Origin: Prorocentrum cordatum
Lineage: Eukaryota > Sar > Dinophyceae > Prorocentrales > Prorocentraceae
Assembly (NCBI GenBank): GCA_963575745.1
Contig: CAUYUJ010014330.1
Coordinates: forward strand, 231,116 to 295,115
DNA length: 64,000 nt
Direction: 5' to 3'
Shown: in pieces, positions 52,605 through 61,579 of the stretch
Layout: each line of letters opens with the position of its first letter
How positions within the stretch are numbered: the stretch's first letter is position 1
Made by a program: the position numbers and the translations under genes
The notes under the pieces: model-generated
Database searches by the model: none
Seen by the model: only the letters and a program-made list of their open reading frames with translations
Told to the model about the DNA's origin: nothing

Positions 52605-53094
52605 ACAGTCACACACTTCGTGCTCTTCGAGTTCCCAGAACTCCATTCCCAGGCTCATTCTGAATAACCGGATGCAACAGTCACACACTTCGTGCTCTTC
52701 GACTTCCCAGAACTCCATTCCCGGGCCACATTTTGAATGCCCGGAGCCAACTGTAGGCCACTTCGTGGCTTCGACAGAACTCCATTCCCGGGCCACATTT
52801 TGAATGCCCGGAGCCAACTGTAGGCCACTTCGTGGTCTTCGAGTTCCCAGAACTCCATTCCCGGGCCACATTTTGAATGCCCGGAGCCAACTGTAGGCCA
52901 CTTCGTGCTCTTCGAGTTCCCAGAACTCCATTCCCGGGCCAGATTTTGGATGCCCGGAGCCAACTGTAGGCCACTTCGTGGTCTTCGAGTTCCCAGAACT
53001 CCATTCCTGGGCATGATTTTGAATGCCCGGAGCCAACTGTAGGCCACTTCGTGTTCTTCGAGTTCCCAGAACTCCATTCCCGGCCACATTTTGA
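52605..53094 (-). repeat. 73-bp satellite in element N copy 2
   Basis: Inverse units CACTTCGTGCTCTTCGAG, CCCAGAACTCCATTCCCGGG, ATTTTGAATGCCCGGAGCC with a step of about 73 bases. One unit (about 52755-52785) has lost about 12 bases. Confidence 0.9.
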
Positions 53095-53312
53095 ATGCTG
53101 AGGCAGGCTGAGGCTGAGGCTGAGGCAGGCTGATGCTGAGGCAGGCTGAGGCTGAGGCCGAGGCCGATGCAGGCTGAGGCTGAGGCAGTCTGAGGCTGAC
53201 GCCGAGGCTGAAGGCAGACTGAGGCTGAGGCTGAAGCAGGCTGAGGCTGAGGCTGAGGCAGGCTGAGGCTGAGGCAGGCTGAGGCTGAGGCTGAGGCAGG
53301 CTGAGGCTGAGG
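53094..53312 (-). repeat. (AGGCTG)n minisatellite in element N copy 2
   Basis: GAGGCTGAGGCAGGCTGAGG units, inverse of the array at 22742-23052 but about 90 bases shorter. Confidence 0.9.
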
Positions 53313-53654
53313 CTGTGTCTGTGACTGCCGTTGCCACTGCGACTGTCATCGCGAATGCGACTACGACTGCGAGAACAGCACAATTCTACAACTGGATTCT
53401 CATCTGAATCTTAAGGGGAATGCTTCCAGATATGCTCCTACACATCGCTGTTAGGTTGCTTTGCCGGGATAATTCAATATGATTTGTTGTTTGCCTCCCA
53501 CCCCCCTGGATTGAACGACGTACAAAAAAGGGGGTCGGTTGCAAGGATAATCGCGCGCAGGTTGCGCTCCGAGAACGGGGCGCGAGCACCGTGAAGGGTA
53601 TGCGGCCAGCCCGATCCGATCCGATATTAGTATTCGAAAGAGCGTGTTCTACCG

Positions 53655-53880
53655 CTGCTGGCGGAAAACCGGGGGGGGTCACTACCGGTTCGAACCCCTC
53701 CCCCCCCCCCCCTCCGGAAAACCGGGGGGGGTCACTACCGGTTCGAACCCCTCCCCCCCCCCCCCAGCTCATCATGAAAAGGGGGGGGGGTCACTACCGG
53801 TTCGAACCCCTCCCCCCCCCTCGAAAACCGGGGGGGGTCACTACCGGTTCGAACCCCCCCCCCCCCTCGAAAACCGAGTG
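53655..53880 (+). repeat. Left array of ~55-bp units (inverted pair)
   Basis: AAACCGGGGGGGGTCACTAC followed by CGGTTCGAACCCCTCCCCCC occurs four times (about 53667, 53718, 53780, 53826). The unit contains the palindromes GGTTCGAACC and ACCGGT. Confidence 0.9.
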
Positions 53881-54505
53881 GGGGTGCGGACAGTGGTGGG
53901 GACGGTGTTGGTGGGGACAGTGGTGAGGGGATAGCGGGACAGTGGTGGGGACAGTGGGACAGTGGGACAGTGGTGGGGACGGTAGTGGTGGGGACAGTGG
54001 TGGGGACAATGGTGGGAACAGGGGGGGACAGTGGACAGTGGTGGTGACGGTGGTGGTGGGGACAGTGGTGTGGGGACAATGGGAATGAGGTGGAAACAGT
54101 GGGACAGTGGAGGGTACAATGGTGGTGGGGACAGTGGTGAAGGCGGTGGCGAGGACGGCGGTGGGACAATGGGACAGAGGTACAGTGGGGACAGTGGTGG
54201 GGACAGTGGGGACAGTGGTGGGAACAGTGGGACAGCTCAGTGGGACAGCGGAGGAGTCAGTGGGACAGTGGGGACAGTGGGGATAGTCGGGCAGTGGTTG
54301 GGGCCGTGGAGACAGTGGGGAGAGTGGAACCGTGGTGGGAACAGTTCTGGGGACAGCGTGGACAGTGCGACAGTGGTGGGGGCACTGGCGGGGACAGTAG
54401 GGGCAGTGGTGGAACCAGTGGGGACAGTGGTGGTGAGGACAGTGGTGCTGGGAACACCAGTGGGGGATGTGATGCGGACGGTGGTGGGGACCGGGACGTC
54501 GAGGG
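53880..54505 (+). repeat. (GGGGACAGTGGT)n minisatellite
   Basis: About fifty imperfect 10-13 base units (GGGGACAGTGGTG, GGGACAGTGG) with strong strand bias: almost no C except in ACAG. It lies between two inverted arrays. Confidence 0.9.
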
Positions 54506-54700
54506 GGGGGGTTCTCGAACCGGTAGTGACCCCCTCCGGTTTTCCGGATCCGGAGGGTCGGGGGGGGGGGGGGACGGGTTCGAACCGGTAGTGACCCCCC
54601 CCGGTTTTCCGGATCCGGAGGGGGGAGGGGGGGGGGAGGGGTTCGAACCGGTAGTGACCCCCCCCGGTTTTCGAGCGGGAGGGGGGGGGGACTGGGCGGC
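54505..54700 (-). repeat. Right array of ~55-bp units (inverted pair)
   Basis: GGTTCGAACCGGTAGTGACC, CCCCCCGGTTTTCCGGATCC, inverse of the left array, three to four units (about 54510, 54575, 54637). The GGATCCGGAGGG spacers differ from the left array. Confidence 0.9.
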
Positions 54701-54704
54701 TCAT

Positions 54705-55219
54705 CGCACTTACTAAGTGCTTGGCCCACTTGTAAGCAGATGCTAAGTGCTTAGGTCACTTAGGACAACCTCGCAATCTGGCTTAGATCTGGCTTAAGAC
54801 GAACCTGGTTGTAAGATAGTTGGGGAACTTAGGTAAGTAGGTTAGTGAAGTGCCTTAAGTGACTTCGGCAACTTAGGCTAAGTGCGCTAACTGAATTAGC
54901 AAGCTGCTTGCCAGAGGGAGGGGACGGCTAAATCAATGCGATGTTCTGATGATGTTTCAGGCGAAACGCTGACTGACGTCTCAAACTGCTGCTCCCAAGG
55001 TTACGATGTTGCAAGGATGTCTCGTGCAAAACGCTCTTAAGTTCCTCCCGCTCGTTCTTACCGACGTCTCAAGTTGTGGCCCCAAAGATCAGGATTTTGC
55101 AAAGATATCTCATGCGAAACGCTAGTTCTCCCTCACCTTCATCCCTCCCTAGTTCTTGCTTGTTTTGGCTCAAGCGCTAGCGTGAACGACACCCCAGTCC
55201 TCACGACAGAAATCCTGCA
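54705..55219. repeat. TAAGTG-rich stretch and two ~105-bp direct repeats
   Basis: 54708-54905 holds many CTTAGGT/TAAGTG words in both orientations. Then GACGTCTCAAACTGCTGCTC, GTTGCAAGGATGTCTCGTGC (about 54975) and GACGTCTCAAGTTGTGGCCC, TTTGCAAAGATATCTCATGC (about 55063) form two diverged direct copies, each ending GAAACGCT/AAAACGCT. TTTTGGCTCAAG at 55163 matches the SL 3' half on the plus strand, without a gene after it. Confidence 0.55.
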
Positions 55220-57250
55220 TCACAACTTCCTGTTCTGAGCTCGGAGGTTCAATTTCGACGGTAGGAGAACGTGCGAAATCTGCCCCACAGCAGCCTCCGA
55301 GTATATACATGGCTCAAACAGGGCACCTAAACTGACACAAATAACTGTGTCCTGGACTCTGCATTTGGCCTGGTCGAGATTGCACTCCAGAGTGGTCCAC
55401 GGCGATACGACGCTCCATATCGCCCCCTGAGCTTCAAAAAAAAAGTGTACGAAGCAAAACCATATACTTGAATCAGTGTTCACAGCAGCACAAACATCCT
55501 TACTGCTAGCAACCCTACCCTGCACGTAAGCTCTCAGCGAGGTGCGGACATCATCTTTGGCAAACGTTGGAAAGAACTGCCTCACTTGTTGAAGGATCCT
55601 ATTCGCTGGAGCCTTTGGGCGAAGAAGCGCAGGCTTGTCCAGCGTGTGAGTCTCCAAATCGTGTAAATGTTGCAACGTCGCTTCCTCGAGCATGGAACGG
55701 TCATACTCTTGAAGACTGTGCCTCGCAGTTGCGATGGTCTTGAGGATCCTATGTTTCCTCTCCTGGATGAAAGTGCTCAGAAGCATGGCGTGCCTAGCCA
55801 ACTGCCTCGGTAGGTGAAGAGCGTAATGCTCTTTACCTTTCCAAAGAGAGAGGCCGTATGCATTCTGGTGAAGGCTGAGATGGCGCGCCACCGCCTTGCC
55901 CAAATCGATTGGGCTCACCTCGCCGCTGTTGACGACTTGGAGCATAGCCAGCACCTCTGTCAGCGCGAGGGCGCTGTCGACCTCCTTGGGGCAGCATCCT
56001 TTCGGAGCCACGGTGCCCCGCAGATACTTTGCCAGAACTGGCGCAGAGGAGAGGTACTCGGATGCAGATCCACTCGGTGAATGGTCTGCTTTAGAACGGC
56101 ATAACTTCTTGGAGTGAGCGTAAGCATGGGGCCACACGAACTGTTGAAGAAAAACGTCGAATTTGTCCGAGCCGAGCTTGTGAGGTTTCAACCGAGCAAG
56201 CAGCTCGTCTATCTCCTTCACATACACGCCGTCAACCAAATACGTGTGCATCCAGTCCCAGCACCACGTGGATGCAAGCGGCAGGTTGATATCGAAGTCC
56301 TGGAGAACTCCCGTTTCGCAGAAGTTGTAGCCTAAGCGCGTCTCCAATTCTTCCAGCGACTCCCTCGTGCCCTCCGCAGCTTCCCTGCGCAACCGTCGTT
56401 GGATTGCTCGGATGTCGTCGTCCGTGTAGAGCCTGAACTTCGAGACGTCGGTCTCGCTAGATGATACGAGCGCAGGGCGAGGAAGCCATGGACATCGAAA
56501 GCCGACCACGTTGGCGCAGAGAGCGCATAGCTTGTGGCCTCCAACGCCCTTGACAGCTGTCGAGAATTTGTGGGCCCTCTCATCTTGAATAATCATAGTC
56601 ACACTACCTGTTACGAGTCGTGGCAGTGGCTCCCCATGAATGTGCAGAGAAATCCCAAACCTGAGATCTGGCATCAACGGTGAACCCAACAATTTCTTCA
56701 GACACTCACGAAACATCTCCGCCATACCACCTCGAAGCCTTCCAACGGTGTCAGTCCGTGGGCATGCCATGGTGTTCCACGCAAGTTCACAACTTAGAAT
56801 ATGCTGCCCATATTCCTTCACAGACCAATAGATCGCCTGTATCTTGCGAGTGTTACGGCTAAGAAGCTGTTGGCCTGGAGTGACCTCGTCACTGTACACG
56901 ATGATGCTCAATGTATTGTTCGAGGCGTTCAAGGTCCTCACCAATAGATCTCGATATAAGATGGACGCCCTCGAAGCGGCTTCAAGAAACCCGAACGGAT
57001 GATGAATATGCAGATCAAGCGACTTCCCATGCTTGTCAACAACAGAGACAGATTGAAGTAACGGTCCAAAACTGGTCTCCTGGAACACTATCTCTTGTCT
57101 AGCTCTTCGCACAGAGTCTTTGGAACATGCAATAGGAAGCCCGTCTTCCTCGCGCAATTGGTCTAGCAAATGTTTCATTCCGCTGGCTGTGATGTGGGCA
57201 TTGCGCCCGAGATGTGCGAGCTTTGCCTTCTTAGACCGTGGCTCTGCCAT
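55220..57250 (-). CDS. Intronless 676-aa protein of unknown function, possibly transposase-like
   Basis: The longest clean frame in the window, free of stops and low complexity, with GC near 50%. An in-frame Met lies 18 codons upstream (57304), but that extension translates an SL relic (57267-57288), so the start is set at 57250 (MAEPRSKKAKL). Residues 4-10 are basic, nuclear-signal-like. Notable segments: IIVYSDEVTPGQ (about 117-128), MIIQDERAHKF (219-229), a CALC pair (242-245) and WCWDWMHTYLVDG (329-341). I recall similar sequences as numerous unannotated dinoflagellate proteins. Spaced Asp residues 121, 223 and 332 in hydrophobic strands would suit an RNase-H-fold transposase, but this is conjecture and no terminal inverted repeats were found around it. 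The absence of introns and the SL relic indicate a retro-copied gene. Confidence 0.85.
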   Translation of the reverse strand: MAEPRSKKAKLAHLGRNAHITASGMKHLLDQLREEDGLPIACSKDSVRRARQEIVFQETSFGPLLQSVSVVDKHGKSLDLHIHHPFGFLEAASRASILYRDLLVRTLNASNNTLSIIVYSDEVTPGQQLLSRNTRKIQAIYWSVKEYGQHILSCELAWNTMACPRTDTVGRLRGGMAEMFRECLKKLLGSPLMPDLRFGISLHIHGEPLPRLVTGSVTMIIQDERAHKFSTAVKGVGGHKLCALCANVVGFRCPWLPRPALVSSSETDVSKFRLYTDDDIRAIQRRLRREAAEGTRESLEELETRLGYNFCETGVLQDFDINLPLASTWCWDWMHTYLVDGVYVKEIDELLARLKPHKLGSDKFDVFLQQFVWPHAYAHSKKLCRSKADHSPSGSASEYLSSAPVLAKYLRGTVAPKGCCPKEVDSALALTEVLAMLQVVNSGEVSPIDLGKAVARHLSLHQNAYGLSLWKGKEHYALHLPRQLARHAMLLSTFIQERKHRILKTIATARHSLQEYDRSMLEEATLQHLHDLETHTLDKPALLRPKAPANRILQQVRQFFPTFAKDDVRTSLRAYVQGRVASSKDVCAAVNTDSSIWFCFVHFFFEAQGAIWSVVSPWTTLECNLDQAKCRVQDTVICVSLGALFEPCIYSEAAVGQISHVLLPSKLNLRAQNRKL

Positions 57251-57266
57251 CGAGCTGAAGAAATCA

Positions 57267-57288
57267 TTTGAGCAAAAACAGCTATGGA
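57267..57288 (-). other. Spliced-leader relic upstream of the 676-aa gene
   Basis: On the minus strand, TCCATAGCTGTTTTTGCTCA then AA: 17 of 22 positions equal the dinoflagellate SL (core GTAGCCATTTTGGCTCAAG), ungapped. It ends 16 bases before the ATG, where the 5' end of a reverse-transcribed mRNA would lie. Confidence 0.75.
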
Positions 57289-57304
57289 CGGCACGGAGAG
57301 ACAC

Positions 57305-57992
57305 GTTTGGTTTGAACTAGGGGTTGTGTCCACCCATTCTCATGTCGGCACGCATTTCAGACGTTTCGTGGCCTCATAGGAATCCCCACCGAGGGCGCCA
57401 ATGTCATTTCCAATATGATGGCATGTGTTATGCATTGGCGGCTCTTGGGGTCCCCTTTGGGGCAGTCCTCAAGGTGTCTAGTTGGGTGAACATGTAGGGT
57501 ATCCTTTGGGGTCGGCCTGTGACAGCTTCTTTGGGTATACACCTTTGTGTCTTCTCTGATCCCCATATGTGATGTATTGGCGTGCTTCTCTGGGGCATGC
57601 ATTTGAGGCTACCGTCGTGGCTTCTCCTTTGGGGCTCTAGTTGGTGCCTGAGGATGCGTTTGAAAGAGGGCGAGGGCCAGAGGGCAACCTATTTGATGAG
57701 TGCAGACAGTGACGTTCAACTCGTGCACAACAGCGGAGGCCACTACGTTGCGCACAAAAACCATTGATCTGATGCAAGCGTCGCAGGCAGCAGGTGCCCA
57801 CTCAACCTCATTTTTTAGGTAAGGGAGGGAAGCGCGCGACAGTCAGACGAACTAAGCATTGCGGTTCAAGACCAGAGCAACACAGAGGTGGTGTACAAGA
57901 CAGATGCGGTGTACAAACAGTGGGCACCAGCGATAGCCACTACGATGCCAAGAGTTGCCTAAGCTAGATATGATGCAAGCAAGTTCCCTAGA
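57305..57992. other. Spacer between the 518-aa and 676-aa genes
   Basis: Contains TTTGGGGTCGG/TTTGGGG-type words (57440-57640) and a diverged direct repeat: TCGTGCACAACAGCGGAGGC, CACTACG (57719) and GGGCACCAGCGATAGCC, ACTACGATG (57922). No gene seen. Confidence 0.4.
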
Positions 57993-59652
57993 TCACTTGC
58001 GCCCTACGAACCTCTCCCACACTTTCTTAGCCTGCGCGTAAGCATACCTCGCGAAGGATAGCTGGTCGTGTTTGGGGATCCCCTCATCCTTGGCCATCGC
58101 CAGAGCACCCTTGTAGGCCCTGCTAGTCCAAGAGCCCTCACTAGAATAGTTGGAAACGCTGGAAGACTTCAAGAGGCCGCCGATCTGGAGTTTCTTGCAC
58201 GAAGCGGGCACCGTCAGCACGCCCTTCTTGGGTCCTCAGAGAAGGATGGGGGGAGGAGGGGAGATGAGAAGGAGGAGGAAGAGCAGCCCGACGGAGAGAG
58301 GACGGACGAAAGAGAAACCAGGATGTAGCAGTCGGTCCTGGGGAGGCCGCAGCTGCGGGGCGCTTGGCGACCTTAAGCGGGGCCGCCGCAGGTGTAGCAC
58401 CACCCTTGGTCTTGGCCTTGGCCGAGACGTTCTTCCTGCCCTTGCCGCGCAGGTTACCGTTGCCGCCCCCGTTGTCCCTGGCACCGATCGCAGCATCGGA
58501 CATCTCGCGTTCCAGCTGGGCGAGCTTGTCCTCAGCTGTGGCTTCAGCATCGGCCTGTTCAGCATCCCCGCTGCTCGTAGGAGAGTCGCCGATGTCCCTG
58601 GGCGGTTCAACTTCCAGGAGGCTGCCAGCTGGAGGTGGCCCCGTAATGGGGAGCACGTCGTTGCGAGTGGTACCCTGCTGAGCCGTCGCGTAGGTGATGT
58701 TGGGCTGGCCGTTTGGCTGGCGACTGACAAAGCGCTGGAGCTGGCCCATGTCGAACATGCCCGAGTGCATGAGAGCCAGAGCTTGTTGTCCCACCTGTGC
58801 GAGCGCAAGCATGGGGTTCGGGGCGCCCCCGCCGCCGCCCTGGGCCATCAGGTTCGGCATGCCAGTCGCTGGGCTCTGGGGGGCAAGCTGCAACTGCATG
58901 CCCTGCGACCTCAGCTGGTTCGATGAGGTCCTGTAGCACATGCCTGCACGGGCGTCGTCAAGCGCCTGCTGCATGTCGGTAGGCGGGCCCACGGGACCTT
59001 CGTCAGCATAGGCGAAGTTGCGCACGTGGTCTGCAAGCTGCATGGGAGTTGATGGATAGCGCGCCATATGCCCATGCGGGTAGCGCCTTCGAGCATCTCG
59101 ATCCTTCACTGCGGTCTTGACGTCGACCGCCAACTTCTTCTTGGAGCTGCCGTCGAGATGTTGGCCGTTGAAGTGGCATGCGATGACAATTGAAGCAGCG
59201 TGCTTCAGGACGTCCTCAGAGGGGCAGGCAATGCCCAACTTCCAAAGCCTGTCGGCCACCAATGCCGTCTTGGCAGGGGCAGCGAGGTCACGATTGAGGA
59301 GGGCCTCCCAGTCGCTCCCCGTCAAGAAGTGGTCGAGGTGATCAATGTACTGCTGGGGGCGCTGACCAGTACGCCTCTGCTGCGTTCGCCGCTGGGCGGC
59401 GTCAGACAGAGCGCTTGCCAAAGCTGTCTTCTGTTCGGCGGTCCACGGCCCCTGGACTATGTGGTTGGTCACGGTGGTGCTGCCATCAAGAGTCAGAGCA
59501 GTGGAAGACGAGAAAGTATGAGCAAGTTGGAGAGCTTGCGAGTGCAAGAGAGCGGCCCTGTCGAGGCCAGCACTTGCTTGAGCTGTTACGTGGCGCAGGC
59601 GCTGGTCTACGATGGTGATCAGGCGCTGTGCCTCGTCAGGAATGGCGGCCAT
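57993..59652 (-). CDS. Two-exon 518-aa protein, dinoflagellate-type, function unknown
   Basis: Exon 1 is 59652-58338 and exon 2 is 58234-57993, ending VWERFVGRK and TGA. Start MAAIPDEAQRLITIVDQRLR is chosen because everything upstream is CT-tract translation. Helical N-terminal half with WTAEQKTALASALSDAAQRR (about 66-85), GSDWEALLNRDLA and LWKLGIACPSE. The middle is Gln/Met/Gly-rich. Then a basic KGRKNVSAKAKTKGG stretch and KRPAAAAS (about 428), nuclear-signal-like, just before the intron. Exon 2 is helical (SWTSRAYKGALAMAKDEG). I recall related unannotated proteins in Symbiodiniaceae but no function. An unspliced reading continues through the intron to 58141 and gives a wrong C-terminus. 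Confidence 0.8.
58235..58337 (-). other. 103-bp intron with AGGACC direct repeats
   Basis: On the minus strand exon 1 ends CCCCAG before GACCGACTG, and exon 2 starts GACCCAAG after CTCTGAG. AGGACC occurs at both borders (58334-58339 and 58231-58236), so the cut can slide. The frame is kept: SPGP then KKGVLTVPASCKK. The interior is pyrimidine-rich. If cut after AG the donor is GA, a non-canonical site known in dinoflagellates. Confidence 0.7.
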
Positions 59653-59710
59653 TGGAGTGACTGGGGTACCTCTGATGGCCGATCGTAGCTGCACGCAACC
59701 AACGAGCAGG

Positions 59711-59732
59711 ACTGAGCCCAAACGGCTATTGT
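59711..59732 (-). other. Spliced-leader relic upstream of the 518-aa gene
   Basis: Minus strand ACAATAGCCGTTTGGGCTCA: 15 of 22 positions match the SL, including TAGCC, TTT and GGCTCA in register. It is 58 bases upstream of the ATG. Weaker than the other two but in the same relative place. Confidence 0.5.
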
Positions 59733-59829
59733 GAGAAGGGGGCGAGAGCAGCAGCAGGAATGGATGCCAGAGTGGATGCATGAGACGAGAACGAAGGGAG
59801 GAGGGACGAGGAGAAAGAGGAGGATGCGA

Positions 59830-60090
59830 AGGCAGATGAGGGGGAGGAGGAGGAGGAGGAGGAGGAGGAGGAGGGGGAGGAGAACGAGGGGAGGTGAAGA
59901 TGGGGACACGGCTAAATGAGCAGGGGAGGGTGATGATGAGGGCAGTGTTTAGACGAAGGGGGATAGGTTGAGGAGGAGGAGGAGGATGCGGCCAGGCAGC
60001 AGGAGGAGGAGGATGACCAGCAGCAGGAGGAGCAGGAGACGGCAGAGGAGGATGAAGTATGTGAGCGGGACGAGTGTGAAGCACGTGTGT
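59830..60090. repeat. (GGA)n-rich spacer upstream of the 518-aa gene
   Basis: GGAGGAGG tracts at 59840-59890 and 59970-60055 on the plus strand (CTC on the gene's strand). They produce a proline-rich apparent extension of the gene, which I reject. Confidence 0.8.
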
Positions 60091-60218
60091 CACATGCTCT
60101 TACCACTGTGAGATACAGCCGATATGAAGGCAATCGACCACCGTGGCAGCCTCCAGGGACCCAAACTCATGACCAGGAACAAGCCGGCAGCAGCTCTGAA
60201 AACTGCCGGCCCAAAAAG

Positions 60219-60380
60219 GTTCGAACTGCTGGCTGGCAGTTCGAACATTTGTTCGAACTCCTGGTTGGCAGTTCGAACATCTGCTCCTCTACATTCAAAA
60301 GGAAATGTAGAGGAGCAAATGTTCGAAGTGCCAGCTAGCAGTTCGAACAAATGTTCGAACTGCCAGCCAGCAGTTCGAAC
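60219..60380. repeat. Large hairpin: 77-bp arms, 8-base loop
   Basis: The left arm 60219-60295 and right arm 60304-60380 are inverse complements with about five mismatches; the loop is CAAAAGGA. Pairing may extend outward through GGCCCAAAAAG / TTTTGGCC. Each arm contains four GTTCGAAC or near-copies, themselves palindromic, separated by TGCTGGCTGGCA-like spacers, so the structure is a palindrome of palindromes. It lies 460 bases after the stop of the 223-aa gene and about 570 before the start of the 518-aa gene. Confidence 0.95.
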
Positions 60381-60841
60381 ATTTTGGCCTCTCAACCCAT
60401 TGAGGTCTGCGATCTGGCCACAGGTGAGCATTTCGATCGCACCCGTCGTTCTATTTCGCCTGCCTGCTGCCCTCGACGTCTCTCGCACCGAGGCGGCTCC
60501 AGGGTTGGACGGGGTGATGCTGGAGGGAGGATTGAGGGGGGAGGTTGGAGGAGGCGATGCTGATGCACGCAGCTTTTTGGTACGTTTTGCCAGCAGCGTG
60601 AGGCCTATCCCTGCCTTGCACTTCTGATTCGCAGCGCCCTCAAGCGCCAATCCAGACCACCTCATGCGACTGCAATTCGCATGAGACACCCTCAGTCCAG
60701 TGACTGGACGCTTTGAAAGCACGTGTGCGACTGCTCCTGAAGGTCGACGCGATGCGTCGCTAGCACAGAAAAGCGGCACAGACTAGAACGACTAACGATG
60801 CCTACGCACAACTGCTGGGCACAATGAGCGGCAACCCAAGC

Positions 60842-61513
60842 CTACACTGCTGCGTTGTGCGTGTCGTAAAACGTCTGCAGCGTCGGCGCGAGGCGGTTGA
60901 TGGCCTCTTGGAGCCCGTCGCCGCTGTCAGGAATGTTCATGCTCTTGGTGCGCATCTTGTTCTTCTCGGCGCAGTAATAGTGGGTGCGGAGGCAACGGCG
61001 GCTCTGTACGAACTCCACGTTCGGCTGCTCAACCGTAGGGGTCTCCCTCTGCATCGGTGCGAAGGGCTTCTTGCGGAGCAGCGCCATGTTCGACTCTGTA
61101 AGCTCGATGCTGAGCTTCGCCCTGGAGTTGGCCTCTGGAAGGACGTGCACCCTGTGTTGCGTGCCTTCGATGTCAATGACGCCCACTTCGATCACCTGTG
61201 GGATGTCGTCGATGAGCTCCCTACGAGGACGCTTGACAGCTGGACCGCCCTCGAGCTGACCATCAGCCATGGGATCAGCTGCGCTTGCCGCAGCCTTCAT
61301 CTTTTCGGAGGTGACGGCGTTGCGTGCCTCGATGAGCGTCGACAGCATTTCGAATTTCTTGTCCACGAAGTGAGCGAATCCCGTATCCAGCTTGTCTGCG
61401 ACCACGAATGATTTCCCACTGCGCTCGATGGGAGTTGCGATCCAGCTGGACGTTGGCGTAGGCACTTTGCCGAAAGGAGCAATGCCAACAAAGCCGAACT
61501 GGATAGACGCCAT
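60842..61513 (-). CDS. 223-aa protein, dinoflagellate-type, function unknown
   Basis: Single exon from MASIQFGFVGIAPFGKVPTP to YDTHNAAV and TAG. A Met nine codons earlier is less likely because the SL relic ends 36 bases before this ATG. Features: an N-terminal beta-like region, SSWIATPIERSGKSF, then DKKFEMLSTLIEARN (helical); a basic KRPRRE (94-99), nuclear-signal-like; then VIEVGVIDIEGTQHRVHVLP, AKLSIELTESNMALLRKKPF, and a Cys/Trp-poor C-terminus with RRCLRTHYYCAEKNKMRTKS. I recall homologous-looking unannotated dinoflagellate proteins but know of no assigned activity. Same strand as both neighbours; spacing of about 1 kb each side. Confidence 0.75.
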   Translation of the reverse strand: MASIQFGFVGIAPFGKVPTPTSSWIATPIERSGKSFVVADKLDTGFAHFVDKKFEMLSTLIEARNAVTSEKMKAAASAADPMADGQLEGGPAVKRPRRELIDDIPQVIEVGVIDIEGTQHRVHVLPEANSRAKLSIELTESNMALLRKKPFAPMQRETPTVEQPNVEFVQSRRCLRTHYYCAEKNKMRTKSMNIPDSGDGLQEAINRLAPTLQTFYDTHNAAV

Positions 61514-61549
61514 AGCTGATTCTTGCGAAAGCGGAGTCAATCAGCACGG

Positions 61550-61571
61550 TTTGAGCCAGAATGCTTACGGA
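61550..61571 (-). other. Spliced-leader relic upstream of the 223-aa gene
   Basis: Minus strand TCCGTAAGCATTCTGGCTCA then AA: 18 of 22 positions identical to the SL without gaps, including its TCCGTA start and TGGCTCAA end. It is the best of the three relics. Confidence 0.8.
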
Positions 61572-61579
61572 CAGCGGGC

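Larger units (their letters stand above)
52480..53474 (-). mobile_element. Satellite-bearing element N, copy 2 (inverted)
   Basis: Reverse complement of 22584-23553: terminal TTACCTAACAGCGAAG, tail, 73-bp units, (CAGCCT)n, leader, then GCTGTTAGGTTGCTTTGCC and GGGATAATT. Similarity ends abruptly at both borders, and here the host is not a family A element, so the borders define the mobile unit. It carries about six 73-bp units, one shortened near 52765. Confidence 0.75.

Noticed and set aside
53667-53870. GGTTCGAACC resembling a tRNA B box
   Set aside because: No A box, acceptor stem or cloverleaf can be formed; the motif is part of a ~55-bp repeat. The TTCGAA motifs of the 60.2-kb hairpin were rejected as tRNA-like for the same reason.
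55163-55174. TTTTGGCTCAAG, a possible fourth SL relic on the plus strand
   Set aside because: No plus-strand coding region follows and the preceding ten bases do not match the SL. It could be chance or a relic of a lost gene.
58141-60093. 650-aa uninterrupted frame for the third gene
   Set aside because: Its first ~150 residues translate CT-rich upstream DNA and its last ~65 read through an intron in the wrong frame. The spliced 518-aa model with an AGGACC-flanked intron is preferred.
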